Source: Levilactobacillus senmaizukei DSM 21775 = NBRC 103853
Lineage (GTDB): Bacteria; Bacillota; Bacilli; Lactobacillales; Lactobacillaceae
Assembly (NCBI RefSeq): GCF_001592085.1
Contig: NZ_BCWD01000002.1
Location: 79,850-143,849, forward strand
Direction of reading: 5' to 3'
DNA length: 64,000 nt
The notes beneath the pieces were generated by a model that saw only the letters and a list, made by a program, of their open reading frames with translations, was not told the DNA's origin and did no database searches. This document shows positions 33,138 to 41,739 of this stretch, piece after piece. Within the stretch, counting starts at the first letter, position 1. Each line of letters starts with the position of its first letter. The translations under genes were made by a program, and so were the position numbers.

Positions 33138-34511
33138 TTATTCAGCAGCACTCAGGTCTGAAGCCGTATCGCCGGCCTTTTCCCGTAACGTTGCTTCGAT
33201 TTCTTCCAGTGAACGGTTCCGCGTTTCGAAGACTTTCTTCTGAACGAACCAGATGGAGGCGAAGCAGAGCACCCCGTAACCGATGAACAGACTACCAGTC
33301 CCGAAGAAGTTCAACAGTGCTGGGAAGGTTAAGGAAACGACCATGTTAGCCGTCCAGTTGATCACACTGGCAAAGGAGTTCCCTAAGCCTCGAATGTTCA
33401 ATGGGAAGACTTCCCCAATCATAACCCACATCACGGGTCCCCAAGTGGCAGAGAAGAACGCAATGTAGATGGTTAAGGCAATCACGGAGATAATGGCCGC
33501 AACGTGTGAGCCGCCGGAGAACTTCATCCCGATACTCATAACGAACAGGGAAATCCCCATCCCAACGGCACCGATGTTTAACATCTTCTTCCGGTCGATC
33601 TTATCCATGATGGCCACGGCAATGGCCGTCACAATCACGTTAAAGATCCCAATCCCGATATGGGCTAACAGGGCCGCATTGACCCCGAAACCAACGTCGG
33701 TAAAAATGGTTGGTGCGTAGTAGAGCACCGTGTTACAACCCATGACTTGTTGGAAAATAGCTAAGCCAATCCCGATAACCAATGAAGGGCGCACCATCTT
33801 ACCAAAGAGTTCGGTCCAGCCGCCACTCTTCATCTTAGCCTGTTCTTGAATCTGGGTTAATTCGGCGTTAACCGCCTTAGTATCGTGCTTGTTCATGGTG
33901 TCTAAGACTTGGCGAGCATCGTCAACTCGACCACTCTTGACCAAGAACCGTGGACTTTCGGGTAAGATTAATCCCCCGAAGAACAGTAATGCGGCAGGCA
34001 CAGCCGCGAATCCTAACATCAGACGCCAGCCGTGGAACATGTCAGCCCAAGCGTAGTTAGTGATGTAGGCTAACAGAATCCCCGTCATCACCATCAGCTG
34101 GAACAGACTGGAGACCGTCCCCCGCTTGTCGGCGGGTGACAATTCTGCCAAGTAGGTTGGGATTAACGCGGACGCTGCCCCAACGGCCATCCCCAGGACG
34201 ACCCGGGAGATAATCAGTGTCCAAAACTCAGGTGCCAGCCCGGAGCCTAAGGCCCCAACGAAGAAAATAATGGCTGATAGTAATAAGAGTTTCCGCCGGC
34301 CATAGCGGTCAGACGATGGCCCAATGATGGCGGCCCCTAAGATGGCACCCAACAAGACGGCACTAACGACCCAACCTTGTTGCCAAGGGCCCAAGTGCAT
34401 TTGCTTTTGAATAAATAGAATGGCACCTGAGATGACCCCGGTATCGTAACCGAAGAGTAAGCCACCTAATGCCCCGAAAAAGTAAACAAATCCGGTTGAA
34501 ACTTTTCGCAT
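33138..34511 (-). CDS. xylT: D-xylose:H+ symporter, MFS sugar porter family (copy 2)
   Basis: A 457-residue, 12-TM sugar porter with the same signatures as copy 1 (FGYDTGVISGA, PESPRFLVKSGR, QQVMGCNTVLYYAPTIF, FPLNIRGLGNSF). Differences cluster in the loop around residues 145-160, in the central loop (residues 200-225) and at the C-terminus. It lies directly downstream of xylB but is separated by a terminator and carries its own promoter, operator and cre site. Confidence 0.93.
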   Translation of the reverse strand: MRKVSTGFVYFFGALGGLLFGYDTGVISGAILFIQKQMHLGPWQQGWVVSAVLLGAILGAAIIGPSSDRYGRRKLLLLSAIIFFVGALGSGLAPEFWTLIISRVVLGMAVGAASALIPTYLAELSPADKRGTVSSLFQLMVMTGILLAYITNYAWADMFHGWRLMLGFAAVPAALLFFGGLILPESPRFLVKSGRVDDARQVLDTMNKHDTKAVNAELTQIQEQAKMKSGGWTELFGKMVRPSLVIGIGLAIFQQVMGCNTVLYYAPTIFTDVGFGVNAALLAHIGIGIFNVIVTAIAVAIMDKIDRKKMLNIGAVGMGISLFVMSIGMKFSGGSHVAAIISVIALTIYIAFFSATWGPVMWVMIGEVFPLNIRGLGNSFASVINWTANMVVSLTFPALLNFFGTGSLFIGYGVLCFASIWFVQKKVFETRNRSLEEIEATLREKAGDTASDLSAAE

Positions 34512-34609
34512 ATTTTTCGCTCCTTATGCGGCCTACGCCGTAAAAATAAAGTGACAGAGTATGTGGAAGTAAACACTGAATTGCTTAATGTAAGTTGGTT
34601 TAATCACGT

Positions 34610-34632
34610 GTTGGTTGATTGGCTCAACCAAC
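34610..34632 (-). promoter_or_regulatory. XylR operator at xylT2
   Basis: A perfect GTTGGTT, nine bases, AACCAAC inverted repeat, just downstream of a TATTAT -10 hexamer on the minus strand. Confidence 0.85.
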
Positions 34633-34665
34633 CATGAGGATATAATACCACGTCCAAATCTATTT

Positions 34666-34679
34666 TGGAAGCGTTTTCT
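34666..34679 (-). promoter_or_regulatory. cre (CcpA) site of xylT2
   Basis: TGGAAGCGTTTTCT; eleven of its bases are shared with the xylT1 and xylA cre sites (AAGCGTTTTC core). It overlaps the expected -35 region. Confidence 0.72.
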
Positions 34680-34683
34680 TTTA

Positions 34684-34716
34684 AAACTAAAAAAAGTCCG
34701 ACAAGCGCCGGACTTT
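34684..34716 (-). terminator. Terminator after xylB
   Basis: Stem AAAGTCCG 34693-34700 with CGGACTTT 34709-34716, with seven T following on the minus strand. Confidence 0.88.
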
Positions 34717-34739
34717 CTGCAAACTTTATTAGAATATTT

Positions 34740-36248
34740 TTATAGCTCCGCCTTACGGTAATCAAGGAGTTGTTCACTGATCCCCTTGGTTTGTTGGTAT
34801 ACCTGCTTATAGATTTGATGCATCTTGGCGTATTTGGCCGCGTTCTCTGGATTAGGCTCGTAGGCCTTGCCAAAGTGAACGAAAGTTTCGGCACAGTCTT
34901 GGAGTGAGTCGAACCAGCCCAGGCCAACGGCGGCGATCATCGCTGCCCCCATGCCAGGACCCTGTTCATTTTCTAGGCTGACGACCTTACGGTTAAAAAT
35001 ATCCGCTTGAATCTGCAGCCAGAGTGGACTCTTAGCCCCACCACCGATGGAGACTACCGTATCAAAGTCGCCCCCATTTTCCTCGTAAATATCGAAGAGG
35101 TCGCGGAAAGAAAAGACGATCCCCTCCAAAACAGCGCGGACAAAGTCGTACCGTTGATGCGTGCCATCGATCCCGGTAAAGCTCCCCCGGATGTCAGCAT
35201 CGGCGTACGGCGCCCGCTCACCCACGATATAAGGCGTGTAGAGCAGACCATTGGCGCCGACCGTCGACTTGGCCGCACTCGCCACAAACTCCGTGAAATC
35301 ATCGACGGGAGCAAAGGTCTTCTTGAACCAGCTCAAAGAATACCCAGCGGCCAGGGTCACACCCATAGAGTAGTATTTGTCGGGAATGGCATGGTCTTCG
35401 AACTGCAGCACCCCATGGTAGTTCACGTCGGCATTATCTTCATACTTCAAGACAACCCCGGAGGTTCCGATACTGGAAAGCACCATGTTCGGGTGTAAAA
35501 TGCCCGCACCAACGGCTCCTGCGGCGTTGTCGGCGGCCCCACCGAAGACCTTGGTCTCCATATTCAAGCCAGAGAACTCGGCGTAAGCCGCCGTCACCGT
35601 TCCCGCAAAGTCAATCGACTTGATCAGGGGTGGACACATGCTCATCGGAATATCGAAAACGTCACAAATCCGTTGGCTCCATTCGCCCTTAGCCACATCC
35701 AGTAAGACCGTCCCGGTCGCATCGGAGTAATCCATGGCCAAATTGCCGGTCATGCGGTAACGCACGTAGTCTTTCGGTAACACAAAATACTTAGCCTTCG
35801 CCCAAATATCGGGTTCGTTTTCCTTAACCCACAACAACTTGGTCAGCGTAAAGCCTTCGAGCGGCTGATTCCGGGTAATGTCAACGAACTCGTCACCCAG
35901 CTTCGCTTCAATTTCTTCCCGTTGTGGCGTACTCCGGGTATCGTTCCAAAGAATCGACGGCCGAAGGACCTTCTTGTTCTCATCCAACAGAACGAGCCCA
36001 TGCATTTGGCCAGAAAAACTCAGCCCCTCAATATCATCGGCGGCCAGGTGGTCATTCAAAATCAAGCGGACAATGGCGACCGTTGTGCCAGAGACCCAGT
36101 CCTCGGGATTTTGTTCGTTATACCCTGGCTGTTTCTGAATCAAATCGTAGTCAAAACTTTCCTGAGCAACAATCTGCCCACTATGGTCTAAGGCCGATAC
36201 CTTGACGGCACTGGTCCCCAGGTCAACACCGAGTACATACTTTCCCAT
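34740..36248 (-). CDS. xylB: Xylulokinase
   Basis: A 502-residue FGGY carbohydrate kinase that phosphorylates D-xylulose to xylulose 5-phosphate for the phosphoketolase pathway. The N-terminal [14 protein letters not shown], the [12 protein letters not shown] motif of XylB and the C-terminal [20 protein letters not shown] are present. ATG 36248 follows ACTAGGAGGAATG. It is the second gene after xylA, but 382 bases containing a terminator and a structured repeat separate them. Confidence 0.97.
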   Translation of the reverse strand: MGKYVLGVDLGTSAVKVSALDHSGQIVAQESFDYDLIQKQPGYNEQNPEDWVSGTTVAIVRLILNDHLAADDIEGLSFSGQMHGLVLLDENKKVLRPSILWNDTRSTPQREEIEAKLGDEFVDITRNQPLEGFTLTKLLWVKENEPDIWAKAKYFVLPKDYVRYRMTGNLAMDYSDATGTVLLDVAKGEWSQRICDVFDIPMSMCPPLIKSIDFAGTVTAAYAEFSGLNMETKVFGGAADNAAGAVGAGILHPNMVLSSIGTSGVVLKYEDNADVNYHGVLQFEDHAIPDKYYSMGVTLAAGYSLSWFKKTFAPVDDFTEFVASAAKSTVGANGLLYTPYIVGERAPYADADIRGSFTGIDGTHQRYDFVRAVLEGIVFSFRDLFDIYEENGGDFDTVVSIGGGAKSPLWLQIQADIFNRKVVSLENEQGPGMGAAMIAAVGLGWFDSLQDCAETFVHFGKAYEPNPENAAKYAKMHQIYKQVYQQTKGISEQLLDYRKAEL

Positions 36249-36302
36249 CGGTCATTCCTCCTAGTTTATCGTTTGGTTTTAATTTTTTGGTTTTAAATTC
36301 TA

Positions 36303-36480
36303 GACAGTGCAAGCTGTCCGCCTTGCCGGTCCCAGCTAGCAAGCTGGAACGTGGTGGGCCGACTTTGAGCCCCAAACCCGGTCTCCAAGCTCGACCTTTG
36401 CCTAACCCGAGCAGACCTCTCGGCTAAGGCAAACAACACCACGGAGCCTGCTAGCTGGTTTCCTCACGGCTCACAATTGA
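36303..36480 (+). repeat. Structured intergenic repeat, family 1 (copy F)
   Basis: Starts with a small hairpin GACAG...CTGTC (36303-36318), then GCCTTGCCGGT. Outer arms CCAGCTAGCA 36332-36341 and TGCTAGCTGG 36449-36458 are perfectly complementary. The core includes GTGGGCCGACTTTGAGCC, CTTTGCCTAACCCGAG and CTCGGCTAAGGCAAACAAC, and it ends CCTCACGGCT. Confidence 0.78.
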
Positions 36481-36570
36481 TCACAAGAACCAACCAGAGT
36501 GGCTTTAGTTGCAACGACAATCTCAGCCGAGAGGGCGGCCTGACGCAAAACGCAAGACCCACCGACCGGA

Positions 36571-36607
36571 AGACAAAAACGGCGGACGAACACACCGTTC
36601 GTCCGCC
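36571..36607 (-). terminator. Hairpin terminator after xylA
   Basis: A perfect 11 bp stem (36581-36591 with 36597-36607) with the minus-strand tail GTTTTTGTC. It may reduce xylB expression relative to xylA. Confidence 0.82.
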
Positions 36608-36630
36608 AATTTCTTGTCAGTTATTTTAAG

Positions 36631-37980
36631 TTATTTGCTAAGAGTCTCAATGATGTAGTGGTTGAGCGTGTCCTTAACTTGTTCAAGGTGGTCTGAGTGC
36701 GTCGCATTAACCAGATCAGCTTGCGTCTTGTCTAAGGAGTAGTCTTCCATCTGCTTCAAGCTAGCCTTACCAGCTTCGATGTCGGCACCGATGCCAGACT
36801 TGTATGAGCTGTAACGATCAGCCTTCAAGTTGTCCAAGAAGCCATCAGCCTTCATAGCAGCCGCAACCCGCAGGCCGGCAGCAAAGCTGTCCATCCCAAC
36901 GATGTGACCGTAGAAGAGATCTTCTGGAGCAAATGAGGTCCGACGAGGCTTAGCATCGAAGTTCAACCCACCGCGAGGGCCGATGCTACCGTTTTCGATA
37001 ACTTCGTACATTGCGGCAGTCGTTTCGTATAAGTTTGAAGGGTATTCGTCGATGTCCCAACCGATTAACTTATCACCCTCGTTGGCATCCAATGAACCCA
37101 ATAAGCCGGCTTCACGGGCAACGCGGATTTCGTGTTGGTAAGTATGGCCAGCTAAGTTGGCGTGGTTACCTTCCAAGTTCAACTTGAAGTCTTTGTCCAG
37201 GTCGTATTCCTTCATGAAGGCGATCGTGGTTGCGGCGTCAAAGTCGTACTGGTGGGTCGTTGGTTCCTTAGGTTTTGGTTCTAACAACATCTGAGCATCG
37301 AAGCCGATTTCGTTAGCGTAGTCCTTAGCCAAATGGAACATCTTAGCAGCATGTTCTTGTTCCTGCTTCATGTTCGTGTTCCAGAGTGATTCGTAACCTT
37401 CACGGCCACCCCAGAAGACATAGTTTTCAGAACCGACCCGCTTACCAATTTCCAAACTGTGCTTCAATTGAGCAGCACTGTAAGCAAAGACGTCCGCGTA
37501 TGGTGAGGTTGCGGCTCCTTCAACGAACCGAGGGTTTGAGAACATGTTTGACGTGTTCCACAAAACCTTCATGCCAGAAGTCTTTTGGTAGTCAACGATC
37601 TTGTCGACAACTTTATCCAAGTTAGCGTTGGTTTCACGTAAAGTGTCCCCTTCAGGCGCTAAGTCGCGGTCATGGAAGCAAAGGTAGTCTACCCCTAATT
37701 TGTTATAAAATTCGAAGGCAGCATCCACCTTGGCTAAAGCCAAGTCCATTGGATCTGTGTAGTGGTCGTATGGCCGTTGAGCGGTCCCGTCACCAAATGG
37801 GTCAACTAAACGTTGATCAAAGGTGTGCCAGTAAGCTACGGAGAACCGTAACCAATCTTTCATTTTCTTACCTGCAATCACTTCTTCAGGATTGTAGTAT
37901 TGGAAACCTAAGCCAGACTTCTTATCTTGATGGCCGACGTATTGAATCTTGTCGATGCCTTTCCAGTATTCTTCAGTCAT
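36631..37980 (-). CDS. xylA: Xylose isomerase
   Basis: A 449-residue class II xylose isomerase converting D-xylose to D-xylulose with two divalent metals. The first signature is in [11 protein letters not shown] (catalytic His and Asp); [13 protein letters not shown] and [18 protein letters not shown] carry metal ligands, and [19 protein letters not shown] carries the Asp and Lys residues. It is the first gene of the xyl structural cluster. ATG 37980 follows CAGGAGG, and promoter, operator and cre site lie directly upstream. Confidence 0.98.
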   Translation of the reverse strand: MTEEYWKGIDKIQYVGHQDKKSGLGFQYYNPEEVIAGKKMKDWLRFSVAYWHTFDQRLVDPFGDGTAQRPYDHYTDPMDLALAKVDAAFEFYNKLGVDYLCFHDRDLAPEGDTLRETNANLDKVVDKIVDYQKTSGMKVLWNTSNMFSNPRFVEGAATSPYADVFAYSAAQLKHSLEIGKRVGSENYVFWGGREGYESLWNTNMKQEQEHAAKMFHLAKDYANEIGFDAQMLLEPKPKEPTTHQYDFDAATTIAFMKEYDLDKDFKLNLEGNHANLAGHTYQHEIRVAREAGLLGSLDANEGDKLIGWDIDEYPSNLYETTAAMYEVIENGSIGPRGGLNFDAKPRRTSFAPEDLFYGHIVGMDSFAAGLRVAAAMKADGFLDNLKADRYSSYKSGIGADIEAGKASLKQMEDYSLDKTQADLVNATHSDHLEQVKDTLNHYIIETLSK

Positions 37981-38000
37981 AATTTTATAAAAACCTCCTG

Positions 38001-38023
38001 GTTAGTTCGTTGCGACAACCAAC
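38001..38023 (-). promoter_or_regulatory. XylR operator at xylA
   Basis: GTTAGTT, nine bases, AACCAAC, downstream of the -10 hexamer and overlapping the probable transcription start. Confidence 0.82.
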
Positions 38024-38034
38024 TTACAAAACTT

Positions 38035-38062
38035 ATTATACAGGGCTTAAAAGTTAATGCAA
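38035..38062 (-). promoter_or_regulatory. Promoter of xylA
   Basis: TTGCAT (38062-38057), 16-base spacer, TATAAT (38040-38035) on the minus strand. Confidence 0.8.
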
Positions 38063-38071
38063 GCGTTTTCG
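38058..38071 (-). promoter_or_regulatory. cre (CcpA) site of xylA
   Basis: TGCAAGCGTTTTCG overlaps the -35 hexamer. It matches TGNAANCGNNNNCA at all but the last base. Confidence 0.75.
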
Positions 38072-38407
38072 TCAAGATTTTTCAAAAATATGTTAGCGGT
38101 TACTTCCCAACTTAGTAAAAAAACTAAACCAACTCCCTGGAACTATCTGGAGAATACCACAGAATTCGTTATGGCGGGTCAAACTTGAACTAGGTAAATC
38201 CATTCACTTATATATAGTAGGGAAATATCGTCCTAGGAAACGGATTCATAAATTAGATGTTTATTTCAACACCTTTGCTTAACCATTTCTGAACGTAAAC
38301 TTTACATTTTGACGACCTATTCCTTTATGTTCATCCACTATAATATTTTTAAAGAATCAATGAGGAATGCTAAGTGGTCATGCCCATATCGATTGAGGAG
38401 GATAACT

Positions 38408-38752
38408 ATGTGGATGCGTCAATATTCGCTTATTCGTCAGCTTATGAAGCAGAATTGTTGGCCATGGTTGGTTAGTGGCCTCGTGGTCATTACTGTATTA
38501 ACCAGTGGGAGCATCAGGGCGTTGGCCGACTCGACGACGCCCGTGGAACCCACCATGGTGACGCAAACCCTCACCAAGAATCACCGACCAAAGCCGTCGA
38601 TCATTCCGCTGGCAACCCACAAGGCGGTACCCGCTACCGCAACCACTCCTGAGCGGCCAAACCTACCGTTAGTTGGCCTGGCACTGCCCCTGTTGGCCCT
38701 CTTCATTCTCGACCTGCTGGAGCGAGACAATCAGCATAAGAATTTTAAATAA
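38408..38752 (+). CDS. Membrane protein with N- and C-terminal hydrophobic segments, between xylA and xylR
   Basis: Encodes 114 residues. A signal-peptide-like helix (WLVSGLVVITVLTSGSIRALA) is followed by a Thr/Pro-rich stretch and a C-terminal helix (LPLVGLALPLLALFILDLLE) with a short basic tail. The layout resembles a wall-sorting tail but has no LPXTG. ATG 38408 follows GAGGAGG at six-base spacing; an upstream in-frame ATG at 38309 lacks a ribosome site. It is on the strand opposite to the xyl genes. Function unknown; a link to xylose is only positional. Confidence 0.7.
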   Translation: MWMRQYSLIRQLMKQNCWPWLVSGLVVITVLTSGSIRALADSTTPVEPTMVTQTLTKNHRPKPSIIPLATHKAVPATATTPERPNLPLVGLALPLLALFILDLLERDNQHKNFK

Positions 38753-38761
38753 TCCCGATCA

Positions 38762-38802
38762 AAAAGCGTGTCCCAGGAGTTTACTCCCCGGAACACGCTT
38801 TT
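38762..38802. terminator. Bidirectional terminator between membrane protein gene and xylR
   Basis: A 10 bp stem (38762-38771 with 38793-38802) with an inner GGAG...CTCC helix and A/T runs on both sides. Confidence 0.88.
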
Positions 38803-38811
38803 CATTTAGGC

Positions 38812-40005
38812 CTAACCCACCGGCTCGGTGGTTGGCCGTTCGAAGTTTAATTCATAATTATCTAAGCCCAGGACTCGGTGAGTAATCAGCGAGCAGCCGC
38901 CCAGAACCGTTGCCAACCGAGCATTCTGGGTCACGTCAATGTTCACGTGATCATTGGCCAATGTCTGGTAAACGCTGCGAATTTGCTTCAGCAGGTCTGG
39001 AATTTCTTCAACCAGTGGCGAATTTAGGAAAAATGCGTCGGGATCAAGCGTCTTCATCGTATTGTAGATGAGCCCCCCGATAGCCGTTGAGAACGCCTTC
39101 AGGATCACCAAGGTTTCCGGATCTTCTTCGCGGTATAGTCGCACAATGGCATCGCGATCCAGGTCTTTCAAGCCCTTTTGTTCCTCAACCTTTTGGATAA
39201 TGGCATCCTCGGAGCTGATGTCTTCGGCGTGCATGAAGCGCGGTTGACCGTCCGCATCCATCTCAATGCTGGCAACGGACCGGCCGATTTCACCGGCATC
39301 CCCATGTTCCCCGCGGAAGAGGTCGCGGTGCAAGATGATCCCGGCCCCGATCCCACGGTGAATACTGATGGTCACAGTACTGTTCAGGCCATGCGCCCCA
39401 TTGAAGTCCCGTTCGTAAATGGCGGAAAGGTTGGCTTCGTTTTCCAAAACAACTGGTACCTGATAGGCCATCGAGAAGATCTTCTCCAGGTCGACGCCGT
39501 CCATGTCGATAAATGGTGACGTCTTCACCTGGTTATTCAAGACGATCCCGTGTATAGAGAAACAAATACCCAATAGGCCATTGCTGGTGGTGTCTTGCTT
39601 CTGAATCTGACCGATGTACTCATTGATCCGGTCGACCATTTCATGAATGGTCTTCCCCTTGGTATCAATTCGATCATACTTGGACACCCGGCCGTTGAGC
39701 CGGGTTACCAGGGCATGGAGATGACGATAGCCCAGATCAAACGTCAGCGTGTAGCCGTAGTCCTGGCTGATCTCGACCAGCGTCGGCTTCCGACCACCCG
39801 CGGTCGAGGCCTCACCGAGGCCGAGTTCCGTCAAATAGCCCGCCGACATCAAGGTATTGTATAGCGATGATACCGTGGACTTGTTGAGATTCAACTGATG
39901 TGAAATCTCAATCCGCGATGTGGGGTGATTATTAAAAATCTGTTGCAAGACAAATTTTAAATTTTGATCATGTAATTGATTACGATTCATACTCCGGCGA
40001 ACCAT
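38812..40005 (-). CDS. xylR: Xylose operon repressor XylR, ROK family
   Basis: A 397-residue repressor: N-terminal winged helix-turn-helix (SRIEISHQLNLNKSTVSSLYNTLMSAGYLTE) and C-terminal ROK sugar-binding domain (LDLGYRHL-type entry, GICFSIHGIV, ISIHRGIGAGIILHRDLFRGEHGDAGEIG). Xylose is expected to release it from DNA. ATG 40005 follows GAGGAGG. It is oriented with xylA, 830 bases upstream and separated by an opposite-strand gene. A palindromic operator and a perfect cre site in its own promoter region suggest autoregulation and carbon catabolite control. Confidence 0.95.
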   Translation of the reverse strand: MVRRSMNRNQLHDQNLKFVLQQIFNNHPTSRIEISHQLNLNKSTVSSLYNTLMSAGYLTELGLGEASTAGGRKPTLVEISQDYGYTLTFDLGYRHLHALVTRLNGRVSKYDRIDTKGKTIHEMVDRINEYIGQIQKQDTTSNGLLGICFSIHGIVLNNQVKTSPFIDMDGVDLEKIFSMAYQVPVVLENEANLSAIYERDFNGAHGLNSTVTISIHRGIGAGIILHRDLFRGEHGDAGEIGRSVASIEMDADGQPRFMHAEDISSEDAIIQKVEEQKGLKDLDRDAIVRLYREEDPETLVILKAFSTAIGGLIYNTMKTLDPDAFFLNSPLVEEIPDLLKQIRSVYQTLANDHVNIDVTQNARLATVLGGCSLITHRVLGLDNYELNFERPTTEPVG

Positions 40006-40057
40006 TTGATTTCCTCCTCGTGGCTTGACAAGCCCCCTGGCTCGCCCATTTCGTCTG

Positions 40058-40080
40058 GTTGGTATTTTGATAATACCAAC
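40058..40080 (-). promoter_or_regulatory. Palindrome in the xylR promoter region, possible XylR autoregulatory operator
   Basis: GTTGGTA, nine bases, TACCAAC, with a further AACTAAC directly behind it. It has the same length and outer bases as the xylA and xylT operators. Confidence 0.6.
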
Positions 40081-40118
40081 TAACTAAGATAATAGCAATA
40101 ACTTTGGTCTCATTGCTT

Positions 40119-40132
40119 TGTAAGCGTTCACA
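40119..40132 (-). promoter_or_regulatory. cre (CcpA) site of xylR
   Basis: TGTAAGCGTTCACA matches every fixed position of TGNAANCGNNNNCA and is partly palindromic. Confidence 0.8.
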
Positions 40133-40270
40133 TAGAGACGGCATGGTTCGATGAACCAACCAACTCAAGTATCACCCCCGCTCCTAAATAAATCAACCGT
40201 TTTACCTAATTTACCTCGGTTCTTGTCGATTACCGTAAAAATCCGAACGCAACTCCCTAAATTCTGACCG

Positions 40271-40302
40271 AAAAAAAGATGCTCGGCGGCTACCGAGCAT
40301 CT
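40271..40302 (-). terminator. Terminator of the aldo/keto reductase gene
   Basis: A perfect 10 bp stem (40277-40286 with 40293-40302) followed by seven T on the minus strand. Confidence 0.9.
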
Positions 40303-40308
40303 CACAAT

Positions 40309-41151
40309 CTATTCATGGACTTTAATTTCCAAGATTCGTTTGACGTCTGCCGCCGTTCGCCGTTCCTTATCATTACGTTCCAGATCGGTGATGGCCGTCA
40401 TGTCACTCGGCAACAACTCGAAGTCAAAGGCTAGCTTGTTATCCAGCAGGCGTTGTTCATGCACCGTCTTCGGGATCACGACAACCCCCCGCTGCATCAG
40501 CCACCGTAACATGACCTGTGCCGTGGTCCGACGATACTTCGTCGCGATCTTCTCCAACAACGGATTGTGGAAAACATCGTGGCGACCCTGGGCTAACGGT
40601 CCCCAGGCCTCAGCTTGAATACCGTTATTGCGCAGGTAGTCCACCGTGGCCGTCCGTTGGCGGAAAACGTTCAGCTGAATCTGATCGACCGCCGGCGTAA
40701 CTTCGTTAAATTTCGTGAAGGCCGCCAGTAACGGCGGATCAAAGTTAGCCACCCCGATGGCGCGAATCTTACCGGCGTGGTACAACTCTTCTAACGCCCG
40801 CCAGGCACCATAAACATCCCCAATGGGCAAATGAATCAGGTAGAGATCCAGGTAATCGAGCCCTAGCCGGTCGAGTGAATCCTGAAAGCCCCGCTTGGCC
40901 CCCTCGTAGGTCATATCCTGAACCCAGAGCTTCGAGGTGACAAAGATTTCTTCGCGAGGAATCCCACTTTCCCGGATGGCCTCGCCAACGGCGGGTTCGT
41001 TCTGATAAGACGCGGCCGTATCGATGAGCCGATAGCCATCCTTGAGTCCGGTAAGGACCGTCTCCTTGGTCTTGGTTAGGTCCCAGATTCGAAAAACCCC
41101 GAGACCTAGTTGGGGCATCTCGACCCCATTATTAAGTTTGACTGTTAACAT
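40309..41151 (-). CDS. Aldo/keto reductase
   Basis: Encodes 280 residues. The catalytic Asp/Tyr are in YRLIDTAASYQNE, Lys in VTSKLW and His in LIHLP; the cofactor-binding motif VVIPKTVHEQRLLDNK is near the C-terminus. Compared with the AKR at 21379 it has the same fold and order of motifs but only moderate similarity. ATG 41151 is preceded by AAGGGGGAA. The arsC-like gene lies 27 bases upstream on the same strand, so both may be cotranscribed. Substrate unknown. Confidence 0.92.
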   Translation of the reverse strand: MLTVKLNNGVEMPQLGLGVFRIWDLTKTKETVLTGLKDGYRLIDTAASYQNEPAVGEAIRESGIPREEIFVTSKLWVQDMTYEGAKRGFQDSLDRLGLDYLDLYLIHLPIGDVYGAWRALEELYHAGKIRAIGVANFDPPLLAAFTKFNEVTPAVDQIQLNVFRQRTATVDYLRNNGIQAEAWGPLAQGRHDVFHNPLLEKIATKYRRTTAQVMLRWLMQRGVVVIPKTVHEQRLLDNKLAFDFELLPSDMTAITDLERNDKERRTAADVKRILEIKVHE

Positions 41152-41178
41152 TGGGCGTTCCCCCTTAGTTCGTCATTC

Positions 41179-41607
41179 TTAGTCGGTAGCATCCTCGGGC
41201 CAGGCTGTGATCAGCTGCCGGACATGTGCTTCAATCTCATCCCGCACCTGCCGAAAGACGGTCATGATCGCTTCATCATCACCGGTTGCCTGCGCCGGGT
41301 CCGGCAGTGGCCAATGCAGTTTGGCTACACTGGGGGGCGTCACGGGACAACGGTCACGCGCATCTCCACACAGCGTCACAACTACATCACTCGCCATCAG
41401 GTAATCCGCGTCAATCAACTTGGACGTCTGTTGGGAGATGTCGATGCCGACCTCCTGCATCGCGGCAACGGCCCGCGGATTGAGTCCGTGAGTTTCGATG
41501 CCGGCACTGGCAATCTGCCAATCTGCGGGCGCTAGTTTGCGGGCGAAGCCTTCAGCCATTTGACTGCGACACGAGTTACCGGTACAGAGAAAATATAGTT
41601 GGGCCAT
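41179..41607 (-). CDS. Low-molecular-weight phosphatase fold, thioredoxin-type arsenate reductase
   Basis: Encodes 142 residues. The P-loop [14 protein letters not shown] gives nucleophile Cys8 and Arg14 (CX5R), and the general acid Asp is in WPLPDPAQA. The redox Cys-rich segment [14 protein letters not shown] contains the two cysteines expected of ArsC-type enzymes, which distinguishes it from plain protein tyrosine phosphatases. ATG 41607 follows GGAAGGTG; the longer form would start inside the ribosome site. No arsB or arsR is nearby. Confidence 0.85.
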   Translation of the reverse strand: MAQLYFLCTGNSCRSQMAEGFARKLAPADWQIASAGIETHGLNPRAVAAMQEVGIDISQQTSKLIDADYLMASDVVVTLCGDARDRCPVTPPSVAKLHWPLPDPAQATGDDEAIMTVFRQVRDEIEAHVRQLITAWPEDATD

Positions 41608-41691
41608 GAGAACACCTTCCATTATATAAGAGTTATTATCTCCAGCTTACCAGTCTTTAACCCGCGATGCAGGCCAAATTCAGTTTTTTTC

Positions 41692-41721
41692 ACAAAAAAG
41701 GTCGGCTTTTGAATGCCGACC
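41692..41721 (-). terminator. Terminator of rarA
   Basis: Stem GGTCGGC 41700-41706 with GCCGACC 41715-41721, followed by six T on the minus strand. Confidence 0.85.
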
Positions 41722-41739
41722 GCTACGACTCCCATTCCA

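Larger units (their letters stand above)
36249..36630. other. xylA-xylB intercistronic region with terminator and repeat
   Basis: Holds the xylA-proximal hairpin terminator (36575-36607) and family 1 repeat copy F. No XylR operator or clear promoter was found in front of xylB, so xylB expression probably depends on readthrough from xylA. Confidence 0.6.
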
